Of a stretch of DNA of 64,000 nt, positions 52,526 to 61,231 are shown in pieces; the first letter of the stretch is position 1, and the number at the start of each line of letters is the position of its first letter. The stretch spans positions 62,001 to 126,000 of the forward strand of contig JAGOSY010000007.1 in NCBI GenBank assembly GCA_018062085.1. Direction: 5' to 3'. The position numbers and the translations under genes are program-made. The notes beneath the pieces were generated by a model. The model ran no database searches. It was not told the origin of the DNA and worked only from the letters and a program-made list of their open reading frames with translations. The DNA is from a bacterium. GTDB taxonomy: Bacteria; Cyanobacteriota; Vampirovibrionia; Obscuribacterales; Obscuribacteraceae.

Positions 52526-54127
52526 CTAGTGGTGCTCGTGACCACAGTCGTCGCAATCGTGGTCTGTCGCCGCCAGTGCCTCTAGGTAGGTAGGGTCGAT
52601 GGCGTTAATGCGCTCCAGCATGGCTTCTGCCTCTCTCTCTTGTCCTAGGCCAGTGAGACAGCGGTAAGCTGGCTCTAACATCTCTAGGAGTTCGACATGG
52701 TTGGCACAGAGATATTGTTCGAGAACATCGACATTTCTCAGATAGAGCGGCAGAGCTTCGTCAAAACGTTCCATAGCCAAAAGTGTGCCAGCTAGTTCGT
52801 TGCGCACATCAACATCATCTACAAGCGTGATGTTAGGTTCGTTTTGAGCTACTTGGTTAGTGACTAATTCTGTGGCTTTCTGATGCAGAGCTAGAGAGGC
52901 TTCGTAGTCTTGGAGGAAATCGAACAGCGTGCCGCAGGCTTGTAGCTGCATGGCGTTCAGGGGGCCGCCTAGGGTTGAGTCTGCTTCAAAGCGTTGGGCC
53001 CGAGTTTTGACTTGTGACTGCAAGTCGGCTAATGCCTTCTTCTCGCCACCTGAAAATTCCATCAAAATTGAAACTGTTTCAAAGAATGGGAAGTATGAGT
53101 AATCTATGCGGTCGGCTTCACGCAACGCCGCTTTTAGAGAGTTCTTAGCTTCTTTCTCGTTGTTCTTTTCATTGAAGTGTTGGGCGCTTTCAAGAGCGTC
53201 TTCCCAGCGTTTCCAGCGCTGCAAGTCACCTTCCGACTTAGCGATCTCTTCAAGCTTTCTGTTGTGGCGAGCCAGTGGTTGCTCTAAGAAAGCATTTAGC
53301 CATTCAACAGCGCCTTTGACTGAATGCCAGGCTGGAGCGGTATCTTCAATGTGTCTATCGAGACCGAAAGCGGCAATTGTGTCGTGCAAGTTTTCGTCGT
53401 CTTTAGTGAGGCCACCGGCAATCAGTGTGCCTTTCATGAGAGCCCGCGACAAGGCACTGCGTGATATTAGGGTATCGCCAGTTAGAGCAAAATGAATCAA
53501 AGCATTGAGATAGTGCCACTGCTCATCGTTTTCGGTTTCGTCTTGCAGCATGGCTTGAGCAGCCTTGTATTCGCCCATTTGCAACAAGAAGCTTATGGCT
53601 AGTTCGCGGGGAATAGCTTTGAATTCGACAGGCAATTCTTCTTTGTATTCATGCAAGAAAGAGGTGACTATTTCTACAGCTTCGGTCTTCTTGCCACAAT
53701 TCCAGTTCAGCTGTGCCAGGTCTGCAACTGCTTGGGTGTAGGCTTCAGCGTCAACTTGGTATAGTTCAAAATCTTCGTCGCTGCATTCAGCTTTAAGCTG
53801 ATCAACTGCTTTTTGGGCATACTCTAAGGCTTCTGCCGGGCTGGCAGAGCCTTCGCGAGCAAGAATCAAGTTCGCTACACCGCAAGTGCCATTTGCTTCT
53901 TTGAGAGCCTTGTGAGCTGCTTTGACACGCTCAGCAACTGATTCGCCAAGAATGGCCACGGCGACGTAGGCATCAAGTGATTCTTCGATATCACTTGATT
54001 GATCGGCTTCGTCACTGTCTGGAGCTTCGTAGTGGGCGTCGACACAGCTCTCAACAAGGTCGTCATGAGGTCCAATTCTCAGGTGGGTAGATGTAGCTTC
54101 AGCCACGTTGGTATCGTTGGGCTTCAT
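52526..54127 (-). CDS. TPR-rich cytoplasmic protein with a His/Cys tail
   Basis: 533 residues, no signal peptide. TPR-like helical repeats run through most of it (GVANLILAREGSASPAEALEYAQKAV, TEAVEIVTSFLHEY, YLNALIHFALTGDTLISRSALSRAL, FDEALPLYLRNVDVLEQYL). It is clearly paralogous to the gene at 56110 (shared SFD/GPHDDL...C, AN-GTCG/SN-GACG, LILAREG...SPAEALEY). The C-terminus DHDCDDCGHEHH is His/Cys-rich and may bind a metal; the paralogue lacks it. Function unknown; a protein-binding scaffold is likely. Confidence 0.82.
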   Translation of the reverse strand: MKPNDTNVAEATSTHLRIGPHDDLVESCVDAHYEAPDSDEADQSSDIEESLDAYVAVAILGESVAERVKAAHKALKEANGTCGVANLILAREGSASPAEALEYAQKAVDQLKAECSDEDFELYQVDAEAYTQAVADLAQLNWNCGKKTEAVEIVTSFLHEYKEELPVEFKAIPRELAISFLLQMGEYKAAQAMLQDETENDEQWHYLNALIHFALTGDTLISRSALSRALMKGTLIAGGLTKDDENLHDTIAAFGLDRHIEDTAPAWHSVKGAVEWLNAFLEQPLARHNRKLEEIAKSEGDLQRWKRWEDALESAQHFNEKNNEKEAKNSLKAALREADRIDYSYFPFFETVSILMEFSGGEKKALADLQSQVKTRAQRFEADSTLGGPLNAMQLQACGTLFDFLQDYEASLALHQKATELVTNQVAQNEPNITLVDDVDVRNELAGTLLAMERFDEALPLYLRNVDVLEQYLCANHVELLEMLEPAYRCLTGLGQEREAEAMLERINAIDPTYLEALAATDHDCDDCGHEHH

Positions 54128-54242
54128 GAGAACCTCGAAGAAAGAAGTATATATATAGTTGGCTGATTATACAGGTGAACTGGGCAGGAGTGCTGCTCAG
54201 AGTGTTTTTGTCTTCGCAAAGCAAGATATTTGAGACTTGGCG

Positions 54243-54791
54243 CTAAATGAAGCCAATCTCTAAGAAGAATTCGCCGAGGGCAGTTTCTACGGTCGAGGCT
54301 TGAACTACCCCCTCAAACGTGATTTTTGACCCCAAGCTTAAGGAGGCCATGTTCTTCTTGTAAACGGGCCATTTCACTTTGAGTTTGGCGATGGCTTCTG
54401 TTGTAGTTTTTGGGCGACTTTTTGCGCAGCCTGGTAGGTGTCGAAGTAGAAATGCTTCATGGCATGGTTCTTGCCAGATTAATCGAAGACCTATTTCGGC
54501 CGCAAGCTCAATTGATTGCTGGGAACTCTTGGGGTTGCCAGTCTGCAAGTCGGAATCCAGAAGAAGTGCTCGAAAGTCAAATGGCTCCTTTGTTCTTTCG
54601 ATCTTCTCTATGGCTCGTTTTGCTCGATTTACTAGAGTCAGAGGGTCACCCCCAGACAATACAGTCGTGGCGAAGTAGAGATCCTTTCTCCGACCATCGT
54701 TAAACTTTTGGAGGAGCGCTGCATAAGCCTGTTCGCTCTGGCCTTCACAGCCGAAGAATATTCGCTGCCTTTGTAGTTTGTATTTTCGCAT
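54243..54791 (-). CDS. RloB-like protein, partner of the AAA ATPase
   Basis: 182 residues. RQRIFFGCEGQSEQAYAALL is the RloB-type opening (strand, then C-E-G-x-[ST]-E-x-x-Y), with RALLLDSDLQTGNP as the acidic block, IWQEPCHEAFLLRHLPGC and KSRPKTTTEAIAKLKVKWPVYKK later. RloB family proteins were named from ORFs linked to type I restriction genes and are predicted nucleases or Toprim-like effectors. The gene lies 6 bp after the ATPase gene in the same direction, the usual layout of such a pair. No restriction genes are adjacent here. Confidence 0.82.
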   Translation of the reverse strand: MRKYKLQRQRIFFGCEGQSEQAYAALLQKFNDGRRKDLYFATTVLSGGDPLTLVNRAKRAIEKIERTKEPFDFRALLLDSDLQTGNPKSSQQSIELAAEIGLRLIWQEPCHEAFLLRHLPGCAKSRPKTTTEAIAKLKVKWPVYKKNMASLSLGSKITFEGVVQASTVETALGEFFLEIGFI

Positions 54792-54797
54792 TTCATA

Positions 54798-56057
54798 CTA
54801 TCCGAAGGTCGGCACGGCGCCATAGACACCGCCTAGATATTTGCGATAGAAATTGTCATCGCGCCTTACCGATTGAATGTCTTTTAAGCCGTATATTTCG
54901 GTACATCCTGAGCTGTCTTTTTGGCAGAAATATACTTCTTCTTTAATTAGCTCTTCCAGTATCGATGGATTTTGGGCTGTCATCCACAGCTGTGCATTGT
55001 GTGGATTTCTCTTCGGGTCTGAAAACCAGCTCAAAATATGCGGCAAAATATGAGGATGTATGGAAATATCCAATTCATCAATAATTGCCAGACCACCGCT
55101 GGCAAGGGCATGAAAAAGCAATGGGAAAAACTTTATAAACTGCCTGGTTCCGTGGCTCTCGAGGGCGAATGCTATTGGAGATGTAAGACCATTGTGGTGC
55201 ACCCAGGTTGTGAGCCCGGTGTCGCTAGCTTTAATTTGTACTGCTGAAATACCAAAGTCGATTCGTTCTATCTCGCTATTCAATGCCGATAGTAAAGTCG
55301 GGTCTTGCTCGTAGAGCTGCGCGATGGCATTTTCATCTAAATCGTTCTGTTGCGTGAAGTGTAGGTTGCTCGCCACATTGGTCGCGGAGCAACATAGTTC
55401 GCTAGCAATTGGATGTCTCAGTTGAGCAAGTGTGGAAATAACACTTACGTTGTCTCTCAGTACTTTCTCAAGAGCAGTCTTGTAGCCGGTCAAGCCGAAG
55501 GCCTTGTGGGCTTTAACCAGACCGTTTGCGTCGCGTTTGAAAAGGTTGATTGGTCGATGAGTTTCTAGAGGCCAGTATTTGAGAGATTCGGCAATGACCT
55601 TTTGTGGTGAGCCACTGGCACCACCAAGAATGACTTTATATTCGTAGGTGCACGATTTGTGATCCTTTTTTCCGATTCTGGTTGGATCGCTTGGACCGTT
55701 TAGACGAATAGCCAGTCTAGTTGGTGCAGCTAAGCTTTCTTTGTCAGCGAATCTGTTTAGCGGAAGAGCCTTCTCTATACCGTGGTTGAAGCTATCGCGC
55801 ATAAACCAGCTAAGAAAGAATAGAGCTCTTAATGCGGTTGATTTTCCCGAAGCATTTGGACCAAATAGTGCTATGATCAGCGGGGCAAATTCGTTTGCTC
55901 CCGGGCCGATTGGAACTAGTCTACCGCTTTCCGCCGTTGCAGATTTCGCCGCTATCAGATCAATAACCTGCTGATCGCGAATAGAGTAGAAGTTTTCAAT
56001 TTCTAAGCGGTGAATCACAAATTGAGCTTCCTTTTGCCACTCTTTAATTGTACACAT
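54798..56057 (-). CDS. AAA-family ATPase (RloA-like, AAA_15/AAA_21-type)
   Basis: 419 residues. FVIHRLEIENFYSIRDQQVIDL is the SMC-like N-terminal strand pair common to defence ATPases, then IIALFGPNASGKSTALRALFFL (Walker A). A long middle insert (about 80-270) follows, then TSPIAFALESHGTRQFIKFFPLLFHAL (signature-like helix), SGGLAIIDELDISIHPHIL (Walker B with D-E-L-D and a D-loop-like segment) and WMTAQNPSILEEL (switch-like). Together with the RloB-like gene it forms an ATPase/effector pair. It and RloB sit between two paralogous TPR genes, as if inserted there. Confidence 0.9.
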   Translation of the reverse strand: MCTIKEWQKEAQFVIHRLEIENFYSIRDQQVIDLIAAKSATAESGRLVPIGPGANEFAPLIIALFGPNASGKSTALRALFFLSWFMRDSFNHGIEKALPLNRFADKESLAAPTRLAIRLNGPSDPTRIGKKDHKSCTYEYKVILGGASGSPQKVIAESLKYWPLETHRPINLFKRDANGLVKAHKAFGLTGYKTALEKVLRDNVSVISTLAQLRHPIASELCCSATNVASNLHFTQQNDLDENAIAQLYEQDPTLLSALNSEIERIDFGISAVQIKASDTGLTTWVHHNGLTSPIAFALESHGTRQFIKFFPLLFHALASGGLAIIDELDISIHPHILPHILSWFSDPKRNPHNAQLWMTAQNPSILEELIKEEVYFCQKDSSGCTEIYGLKDIQSVRRDDNFYRKYLGGVYGAVPTFG

Positions 56058-56109
56058 TTTGAACCTACTTTTGACGAAAAACGGTAGACTTTCCGGCGAA
56101 ACTGTAGCT

Positions 56110-57705
56110 TTAACCTAGAGCAAACGGGTCAATTGCTTTCATTTTGCCGGCTAAAGCCTCTGCGCCAGCTTGGTCACCGAGCTGCTGGCAGCAGTCATGG
56201 GCTAACTCAAGGGTAGCTAACTCATCAAAGTGAGTAGCTCCTAAGTATTGTTCTTGCATACCCAGAACCTGTCTGCAGTGCATCAGGGCCTCTGGGTAGC
56301 GACTTTGTTCATACAAAAGCTCAGCTAGGGTTTGTTTGATTTCTACTATATCGGCAAGACTTAAGGCTGTTGCTGTACTTGTATTTGAATTTGAATTTTG
56401 CACCATTTGTATGGCTTTAGCTAGGTTCGTGGTCGCCGCTTCGAGGTCGCCTAGTTCTCTATAGATTGTGGCGAATGAGTGAAAATGCAAGGGCAAAAGG
56501 GCATCTTTGTGGCAATCAATTTTGAATGTTTCAGGGTTAAATCTCTCCACACGCGCATCTATCTTCTTTCGCAATTCTTCTTTTGTCAGGGCGGCGAGCG
56601 GCAAAAATTCTACTTCTTCATGGAGGGCAAGCAGGCCGGTGATTGTATTGAGAAAAGGGAAGTATGAGTAGTCAATGCGTTCTGCTTCCCTTAAGGCCGC
56701 TTTGAATTCTTTTGCTGCCTCTTTGTAGCTTTCTTGGTCCATAAAATATGCAGCACTGGTTTCTCGACTGTCCCAAAGTTGCCAGCGTTTTTTGTCTTTA
56801 TTCTGAATGGCAATAGCAACTGATTCGCGCGAAACAACTGAGTTTGGCTCTTGAAAAACATTCTTTAGCCAGTCTCTGGCGGCTTCGTTGCTGAGCCAAG
56901 CAGCTGCTGCCTTTTCGATGCAGATGGCTTGATCAAACTGGTCGCTATTGTGCTCAAATATTGAGTAGCTTCCGAGCAACTTCTGCGCAGTAACAGTTCC
57001 AGCTTTGAAGGCACAGGCCAGAGCACTTCTGGCTGTTAGACAATCGCCGCTAATGACATAGTGAGCCAGGGCGTTGAGGTAATGCCACGCTTCGATATTA
57101 TCTGGATGAGAGTATAAGAAGGTCTGTGCTTCTTTGGCCTCGCCCATTTGAATGAGTAAACTGGCAAGCTGATCGCGCAGTATAATTTGGCAATCGCTCC
57201 AAAGATCATCTTCTACATCTGCGTCTAATTGCTGCCTGAGCATCTCGGTGGCGTCGCGCTTGCGGCCGGCATTGAAAGCCATTTCTGCTGCGTCTGCTAG
57301 GGCGATTGTGTAGGTACTGTTGTAGAGGCAATATTCGCCAAAATTGCTGTCGTGCAATTCTTGCTTAATTCGGTCAATTGCTCGTTGCGAATAGATCATT
57401 GCCGACTCTGGGCTATTCACCCCTTCTCGCGCTAGAACCAGCCATGCTAGCCCGCATGCGCCATTCGATTTTTCAATGGTTTGTCTTGCTGCAGCCACTC
57501 GTTCTTGGACATCTTTTGCTGAAAGGGCTTTGTGCAAAAGTCTACCCACCGACTTGTTGATTAGATCATTATCGTCTTGATTTTGAACGCTATCGCTAAA
57601 GTCGCAGGTCGTCAGTAAATCTTGGTGAGGGCCTGATTTTAATTTCAGTGGCCATGGTGACGATGGTGCTTGGCTAGCCAATAGACAGGTATCGGAAGTA
57701 TTCAT
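56110..57705 (-). CDS. TPR-rich cytoplasmic protein (paralogue)
   Basis: 531 residues with TPR-like repeats (LAWLVLAREGVNSPESAMIYSQRAI, YLNALAHYVISGDCLTARSALACAF, LPLHFHSFATIYRELGDLEAATTNLAKAIQM, YPEALMHCRQVLGMQEQYLGATH). The same order of repeats and motifs (GPHQDLLTTCDF, SNGACGLA, REAERIDYSYFPFLNT) as the gene at 52526 shows duplication. It lacks the His/Cys tail of that one. No signal peptide. It begins the long minus-strand run that contains the AAA/RloB pair. Confidence 0.82.
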   Translation of the reverse strand: MNTSDTCLLASQAPSSPWPLKLKSGPHQDLLTTCDFSDSVQNQDDNDLINKSVGRLLHKALSAKDVQERVAAARQTIEKSNGACGLAWLVLAREGVNSPESAMIYSQRAIDRIKQELHDSNFGEYCLYNSTYTIALADAAEMAFNAGRKRDATEMLRQQLDADVEDDLWSDCQIILRDQLASLLIQMGEAKEAQTFLYSHPDNIEAWHYLNALAHYVISGDCLTARSALACAFKAGTVTAQKLLGSYSIFEHNSDQFDQAICIEKAAAAWLSNEAARDWLKNVFQEPNSVVSRESVAIAIQNKDKKRWQLWDSRETSAAYFMDQESYKEAAKEFKAALREAERIDYSYFPFLNTITGLLALHEEVEFLPLAALTKEELRKKIDARVERFNPETFKIDCHKDALLPLHFHSFATIYRELGDLEAATTNLAKAIQMVQNSNSNTSTATALSLADIVEIKQTLAELLYEQSRYPEALMHCRQVLGMQEQYLGATHFDELATLELAHDCCQQLGDQAGAEALAGKMKAIDPFALG

Positions 57706-57777
57706 GAGTACCTCACAGTTTGCTTCAAGGGTTACTCATACAGATACGCTCAAACTGCGAAAATAGTTCAATGCAAA

Positions 57778-57845
57778 TTTTAAGGGCACGGGAGGCTACT
57801 GGAAACTCCTAGAAGCTACTAGAAATGGCAAGAAGCTACTCGACA
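57778..57845 (+). repeat. Three imperfect short repeats upstream of the caspase-like gene
   Basis: GAGGCTACTGGAAACTCCTA, GAAGCTACTAGAAATGGCAA and GAAGCTACTCGACAAC stand head to tail (G-A-[AG]-G-C-T-A-C-T-x-G-A at about 20-bp spacing). They lie in the 240 bp between the divergent TPR and caspase genes, which otherwise hold nothing I recognise. They may be a binding array for a regulator or a chance repeat. Confidence 0.45.
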
Positions 57846-57945
57846 ACTTAAGGCTTAAGCCTGATGGAGGATGTTAAATCTATTGAAATGGGCCATTATC
57901 TATTTGGCTGTTCAAATATATGTGGTCAAGCACGTAGAGGGTTTT

Positions 57946-59736
57946 ATGTCTCTTCTTGTTCGGTTGGCGTCAGCTCTCCCGTCTCTTCTTGTGATTTCGG
58001 CTGCCTTTAACCTTTTGCCTTTTGCACAATCTAATTCATTTCAAGCGGTCTATGCCGCACAGCCCGTAGCTCAGGCTAGCTCTTCAAAGCCTGCCACTAA
58101 TCGACCGATTAAAGACAAGTGGGCTTTAGTGATTGGTATTAGCAAATTTGCTGATGGCAAAATCGATTTGCGCTATCCTGCCAAAGATGCCACTGATTTC
58201 TACAATTTTCTAACTACAGCTGGGGGCTTTAAAAAAGACCACACTAGACTTCTAGTTAATGAGAAAGCCACCCGCGCCAATATTCTTGCCACCATTGGTG
58301 ACCGCTGGTTGCCGCGTCTAGCTCACCCCGATGACCTTGTTGTTGTCTATATAAGTAGTCACGGCAGCCCGGCCGATATGGATGTCGGTGGAGTCAACTA
58401 TATTGTTGCCTACGATACTGATACTGAGTCGCTTTACGCTACTGGCATTCCATTGCAAGACTTAATGCGCATTATTAAAGCGCGGGTGCACTGTGATCGC
58501 GTTGTAATTATTTTAGATGCTTGCCATAGTGGTGCCGCTTCGGCTGAGGCTAAGGGGCTTGCCCGCTCGGCCAACGTGGATGCCAGCGCTGTGGTGGCAG
58601 GTACTGGTCAGTTGGTGATAGCGTCTAGTCAACCAAGTCAAGTTTCTTGGGAAAGTAAGAAGTATCAAAATAGTGTTTTCACAAGTTGCTTGATTGAAGC
58701 ATTGAAACAGAATAGTGGGCGCACCACCCTCGGTGCCGCTTTCCAAAATATGAAAGACAGAGTAGAAGATGAGGTATTGAGAGATCGCGGGCAATTGCAG
58801 ACACCGGAGATGAAGAGCCACTGGGATGGTTCGGCACTGTGCCTCTCCACTCCACCTACGGCCCCTCGTGAAGGTTTAGGCGAAGAGAGCGTTTTCGATT
58901 TGCAAGAGAAGCCCACGGTTGTTCAAAGCGAAGCCAAGCCGGTGGTGAAAGTTAGTCCGCCCAAAACAATTTTGAATAATGGCAATATTTATCGCGTTTT
59001 CAATAAGCCTCAGCAGCCGACAACGTTTGATTTAGATGTAGCTTCTTCGGTTGTCTATCTCATGACCTATCACTGGAATGATGGCAAAGGCAGTGTTCCA
59101 GGTACTCTGGCTCTGAGGCATGCGGACGGCACTACTTACGGCCCGTGGGCGGTGCGGGGACAACCTGGTCAGGGTGGAGTGCCCAATGCCTATTGGGAAT
59201 GCGAGCCGAGAGTGACACTCACGCCTGGTCATTACACTGTAATTGATAGCGACCCTGCTACTTGGTCACAGAATGATTTATCTGGCAAGTGTGGCATTGC
59301 TAAGGTCAAGATTGTTCCTGATACAAAAACGGGAACGGTTAGTCAGAAGGCTTATAGACGTGAGCCGGTTGTTAGTATATTTAAGAACGGCAATATTTCG
59401 GCAGTATTCAATTTGCCGACTCGGCCTACTTGGTTTACCCTCAAGGCACCAGTATTAGTATCAAGACTGATGAACTACCATTGGAACGATGGCCGCGGAC
59501 AAGACCCGGGTGAGATTGGTTTGGTGCATCAAGATGGCACTGTCTATGGCCCTTGGTCTACTCATACAGCTCCTGGGCAAGGGGGCGTGCCTAATGCTTA
59601 CTGGATTTGTGAGCCCGATACAGTACTGAAGCCCGGCATTTATATAATTACTGATAGCGATAGCAAAACTTGGTCGCAGAACCCTGAGACAAGGGGTTCT
59701 GGCATTAGTGAAGTTAACGGTGTGGTACAAGATTAG
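57946..59736 (+). CDS. Secreted caspase-like protease (peptidase C14) with duplicated C-terminal domain
   Basis: About 596 residues. A signal peptide (LLVRLASALPSLLVISAAFNLLPFAQS) precedes the p20-like domain: KWALVIGISKFADGKIDLRYPAKDATDFYNFLT, VVVYISSHGSP (catalytic His, about residue 139) and VVIILDACHSGAA (catalytic Cys, about 193). From about residue 341 two ~110-residue repeats follow, each with YHWNDG-[KR]-G, YGPW, PGQGGVPNAYW, and a D-S-D-x-x-[TK]-x-W-S-Q-N end, at ~137-residue spacing. The start is uncertain: an ATG at 57871 sits directly on GGAGG, while ATG 57946 has GAGGG 4 bp upstream and starts the signal peptide. Confidence 0.88.
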   Translation: MSLLVRLASALPSLLVISAAFNLLPFAQSNSFQAVYAAQPVAQASSSKPATNRPIKDKWALVIGISKFADGKIDLRYPAKDATDFYNFLTTAGGFKKDHTRLLVNEKATRANILATIGDRWLPRLAHPDDLVVVYISSHGSPADMDVGGVNYIVAYDTDTESLYATGIPLQDLMRIIKARVHCDRVVIILDACHSGAASAEAKGLARSANVDASAVVAGTGQLVIASSQPSQVSWESKKYQNSVFTSCLIEALKQNSGRTTLGAAFQNMKDRVEDEVLRDRGQLQTPEMKSHWDGSALCLSTPPTAPREGLGEESVFDLQEKPTVVQSEAKPVVKVSPPKTILNNGNIYRVFNKPQQPTTFDLDVASSVVYLMTYHWNDGKGSVPGTLALRHADGTTYGPWAVRGQPGQGGVPNAYWECEPRVTLTPGHYTVIDSDPATWSQNDLSGKCGIAKVKIVPDTKTGTVSQKAYRREPVVSIFKNGNISAVFNLPTRPTWFTLKAPVLVSRLMNYHWNDGRGQDPGEIGLVHQDGTVYGPWSTHTAPGQGGVPNAYWICEPDTVLKPGIYIITDSDSKTWSQNPETRGSGISEVNGVVQD

Positions 59737-59811
59737 AGCGAGATACAAGATTAGTGACTCTAGTACTATTGCAACTAAGCAGAATACAAGCTTGATTTGG
59801 TTTTAGTTAGA

Positions 59812-60141
59812 ATGAATATAGCCCAAAGAAAACTCTTATCAGTAGCAGGATTTGCCTTAGCTATCCTCATTGGTCTAGCACTTTATTCCTTAGTAGAGGG
59901 GCAAATAGCAATGAAATATTGGACAGTGATGGCCTTCAGCTTTAACTTATCTGAGTCCAATCTTATGCGGTATAAAGAGCTAGTAGAAACAGGAGGGCGA
60001 CTAGAAGCTGCAAGAATTTTCCTTTCTAGATTCTCGTCTGTGACATTCATAGCGACAACAGTTTTATTGGCTGCTTTAATTCTGAGTGCTAGAAATTTGA
60101 CGTTGCGGAAGTTGGCTCCAAGCCTGAAGAAACCCTCGTAG
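59812..60141 (+). CDS. Small membrane protein, unknown
   Basis: About 109 residues with two hydrophobic helices (VAGFALAILIGLALYSLVEG and FIATTVLLAALILSARNL) separated by a polar loop of about 40 residues. No family recognised. It follows the caspase-like gene by about 75 bp on the same strand. The start has only a weak ribosome site, so it may not be translated. Confidence 0.45.
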   Translation: MNIAQRKLLSVAGFALAILIGLALYSLVEGQIAMKYWTVMAFSFNLSESNLMRYKELVETGGRLEAARIFLSRFSSVTFIATTVLLAALILSARNLTLRKLAPSLKKPS

Positions 60142-60264
60142 CCAACAGTTTATTAAAGGAGCAAACTCATTTTGCCCTCATAGCAGCGATAAGTTAATTG
60201 AGTTTTGGGGAAGAATCCTTAGGGCTACTGAAGAAACCCACGATAGGCTAGTTGCTTGGCTCCT

Positions 60265-61089
60265 ATGAAGTCATCGTTGGCACCATTAAAATTTGAAAGA
60301 TTTGGTCTGGACATTGCCCGACCCTTGATGCAAAAAGACTCTATGAATAGCGCTGAAGAGACAATTCAAGAAATTTTCAATGTCTATGGCGTTCGCATCG
60401 TCACTGAACTTGAGCGCACCGGCTTGGGCATCGCCTGTCTGCCAGCCGATGAAAGAGTTTGCCAGCAGTACCTACAGAACATACTCGTTAAAGAGCTTTC
60501 TATTTATCCGCCGAGTGTGATCAAAAAGAGCAAGCTCAATGAAATTATTCTCTGTCGCGATTTGGTGTCCGATGGAGAAAGGGAGGGCGGTCTGACCTGT
60601 GCTGCCTGGCTTGGCAGTCTGGGTCTTGCTTTTGCTCGAAACAAGATCTATTTGAATATAGGGCTTGCTGGCAACAAACTCTATAAGCAGGGTGTGGTGC
60701 ATCATGAACTCTTCCATATGATTGACTATTTCGATGACTTCAACGGCCTCTTCGACAATCAATGGAAGTCATTGAATCGACCTGGATTTGTTTACCACAA
60801 GGACCGCATCAATACAGCCAAAGCTACTCCGCAGAGTGGTTTCATCTCTGATTACGCCATGGATGCCGCTTGGGAGGATAAAGCCGAGGTTTTCACCCAT
60901 TTGATTGTTGATTACAAAGGTACAGAAAGGCTAGCCCTCACCGACAGAATTCTCAGAGCTAAAGTGCTGCGCATGAAAGAACTTTTGCGCTCCTTTTCCT
61001 GCGAATTTAATGATGACTTCTGGCGTAACCGAGCCTCGGACTCTCGGAAATTTGCCCGTAAGATAGGCAGGTCACGCCGTCGCCGATAG
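60265..61089 (+). CDS. Putative zinc metallopeptidase with HELFH motif
   Basis: About 274 residues. The catalytic segment is QGVVHHELFHMIDYFDD (H-E-x-x-H, followed by Asp) with WEDKAEVFTHLIVDYKG carrying a likely third-ligand Glu further on (gluzincin style). The N-terminal ~130 residues (IVTELERTGLGIACLPADERVC) do not match a family I can name. No signal peptide is evident, so it is probably cytoplasmic or exported by another route. The basic C-terminus (KIGRSRRRR) is odd. The start (ATG 60265 or TTG 60256) is not settled. Confidence 0.72.
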   Translation: MKSSLAPLKFERFGLDIARPLMQKDSMNSAEETIQEIFNVYGVRIVTELERTGLGIACLPADERVCQQYLQNILVKELSIYPPSVIKKSKLNEIILCRDLVSDGEREGGLTCAAWLGSLGLAFARNKIYLNIGLAGNKLYKQGVVHHELFHMIDYFDDFNGLFDNQWKSLNRPGFVYHKDRINTAKATPQSGFISDYAMDAAWEDKAEVFTHLIVDYKGTERLALTDRILRAKVLRMKELLRSFSCEFNDDFWRNRASDSRKFARKIGRSRRRR

Positions 61090-61231
61090 GAGTTGAGGGG
61101 GGAACTAAGAGAATCGCCCATCAGTGACACATGTCCGCCACAGATTGCTTGTATCTTGTCATCTATGGAGAGCTTTGCCCTCGCTCGGCTCAGCACTGCT
61201 AGGTTATTCCCGCCATCAGAGGCTTGCGACA

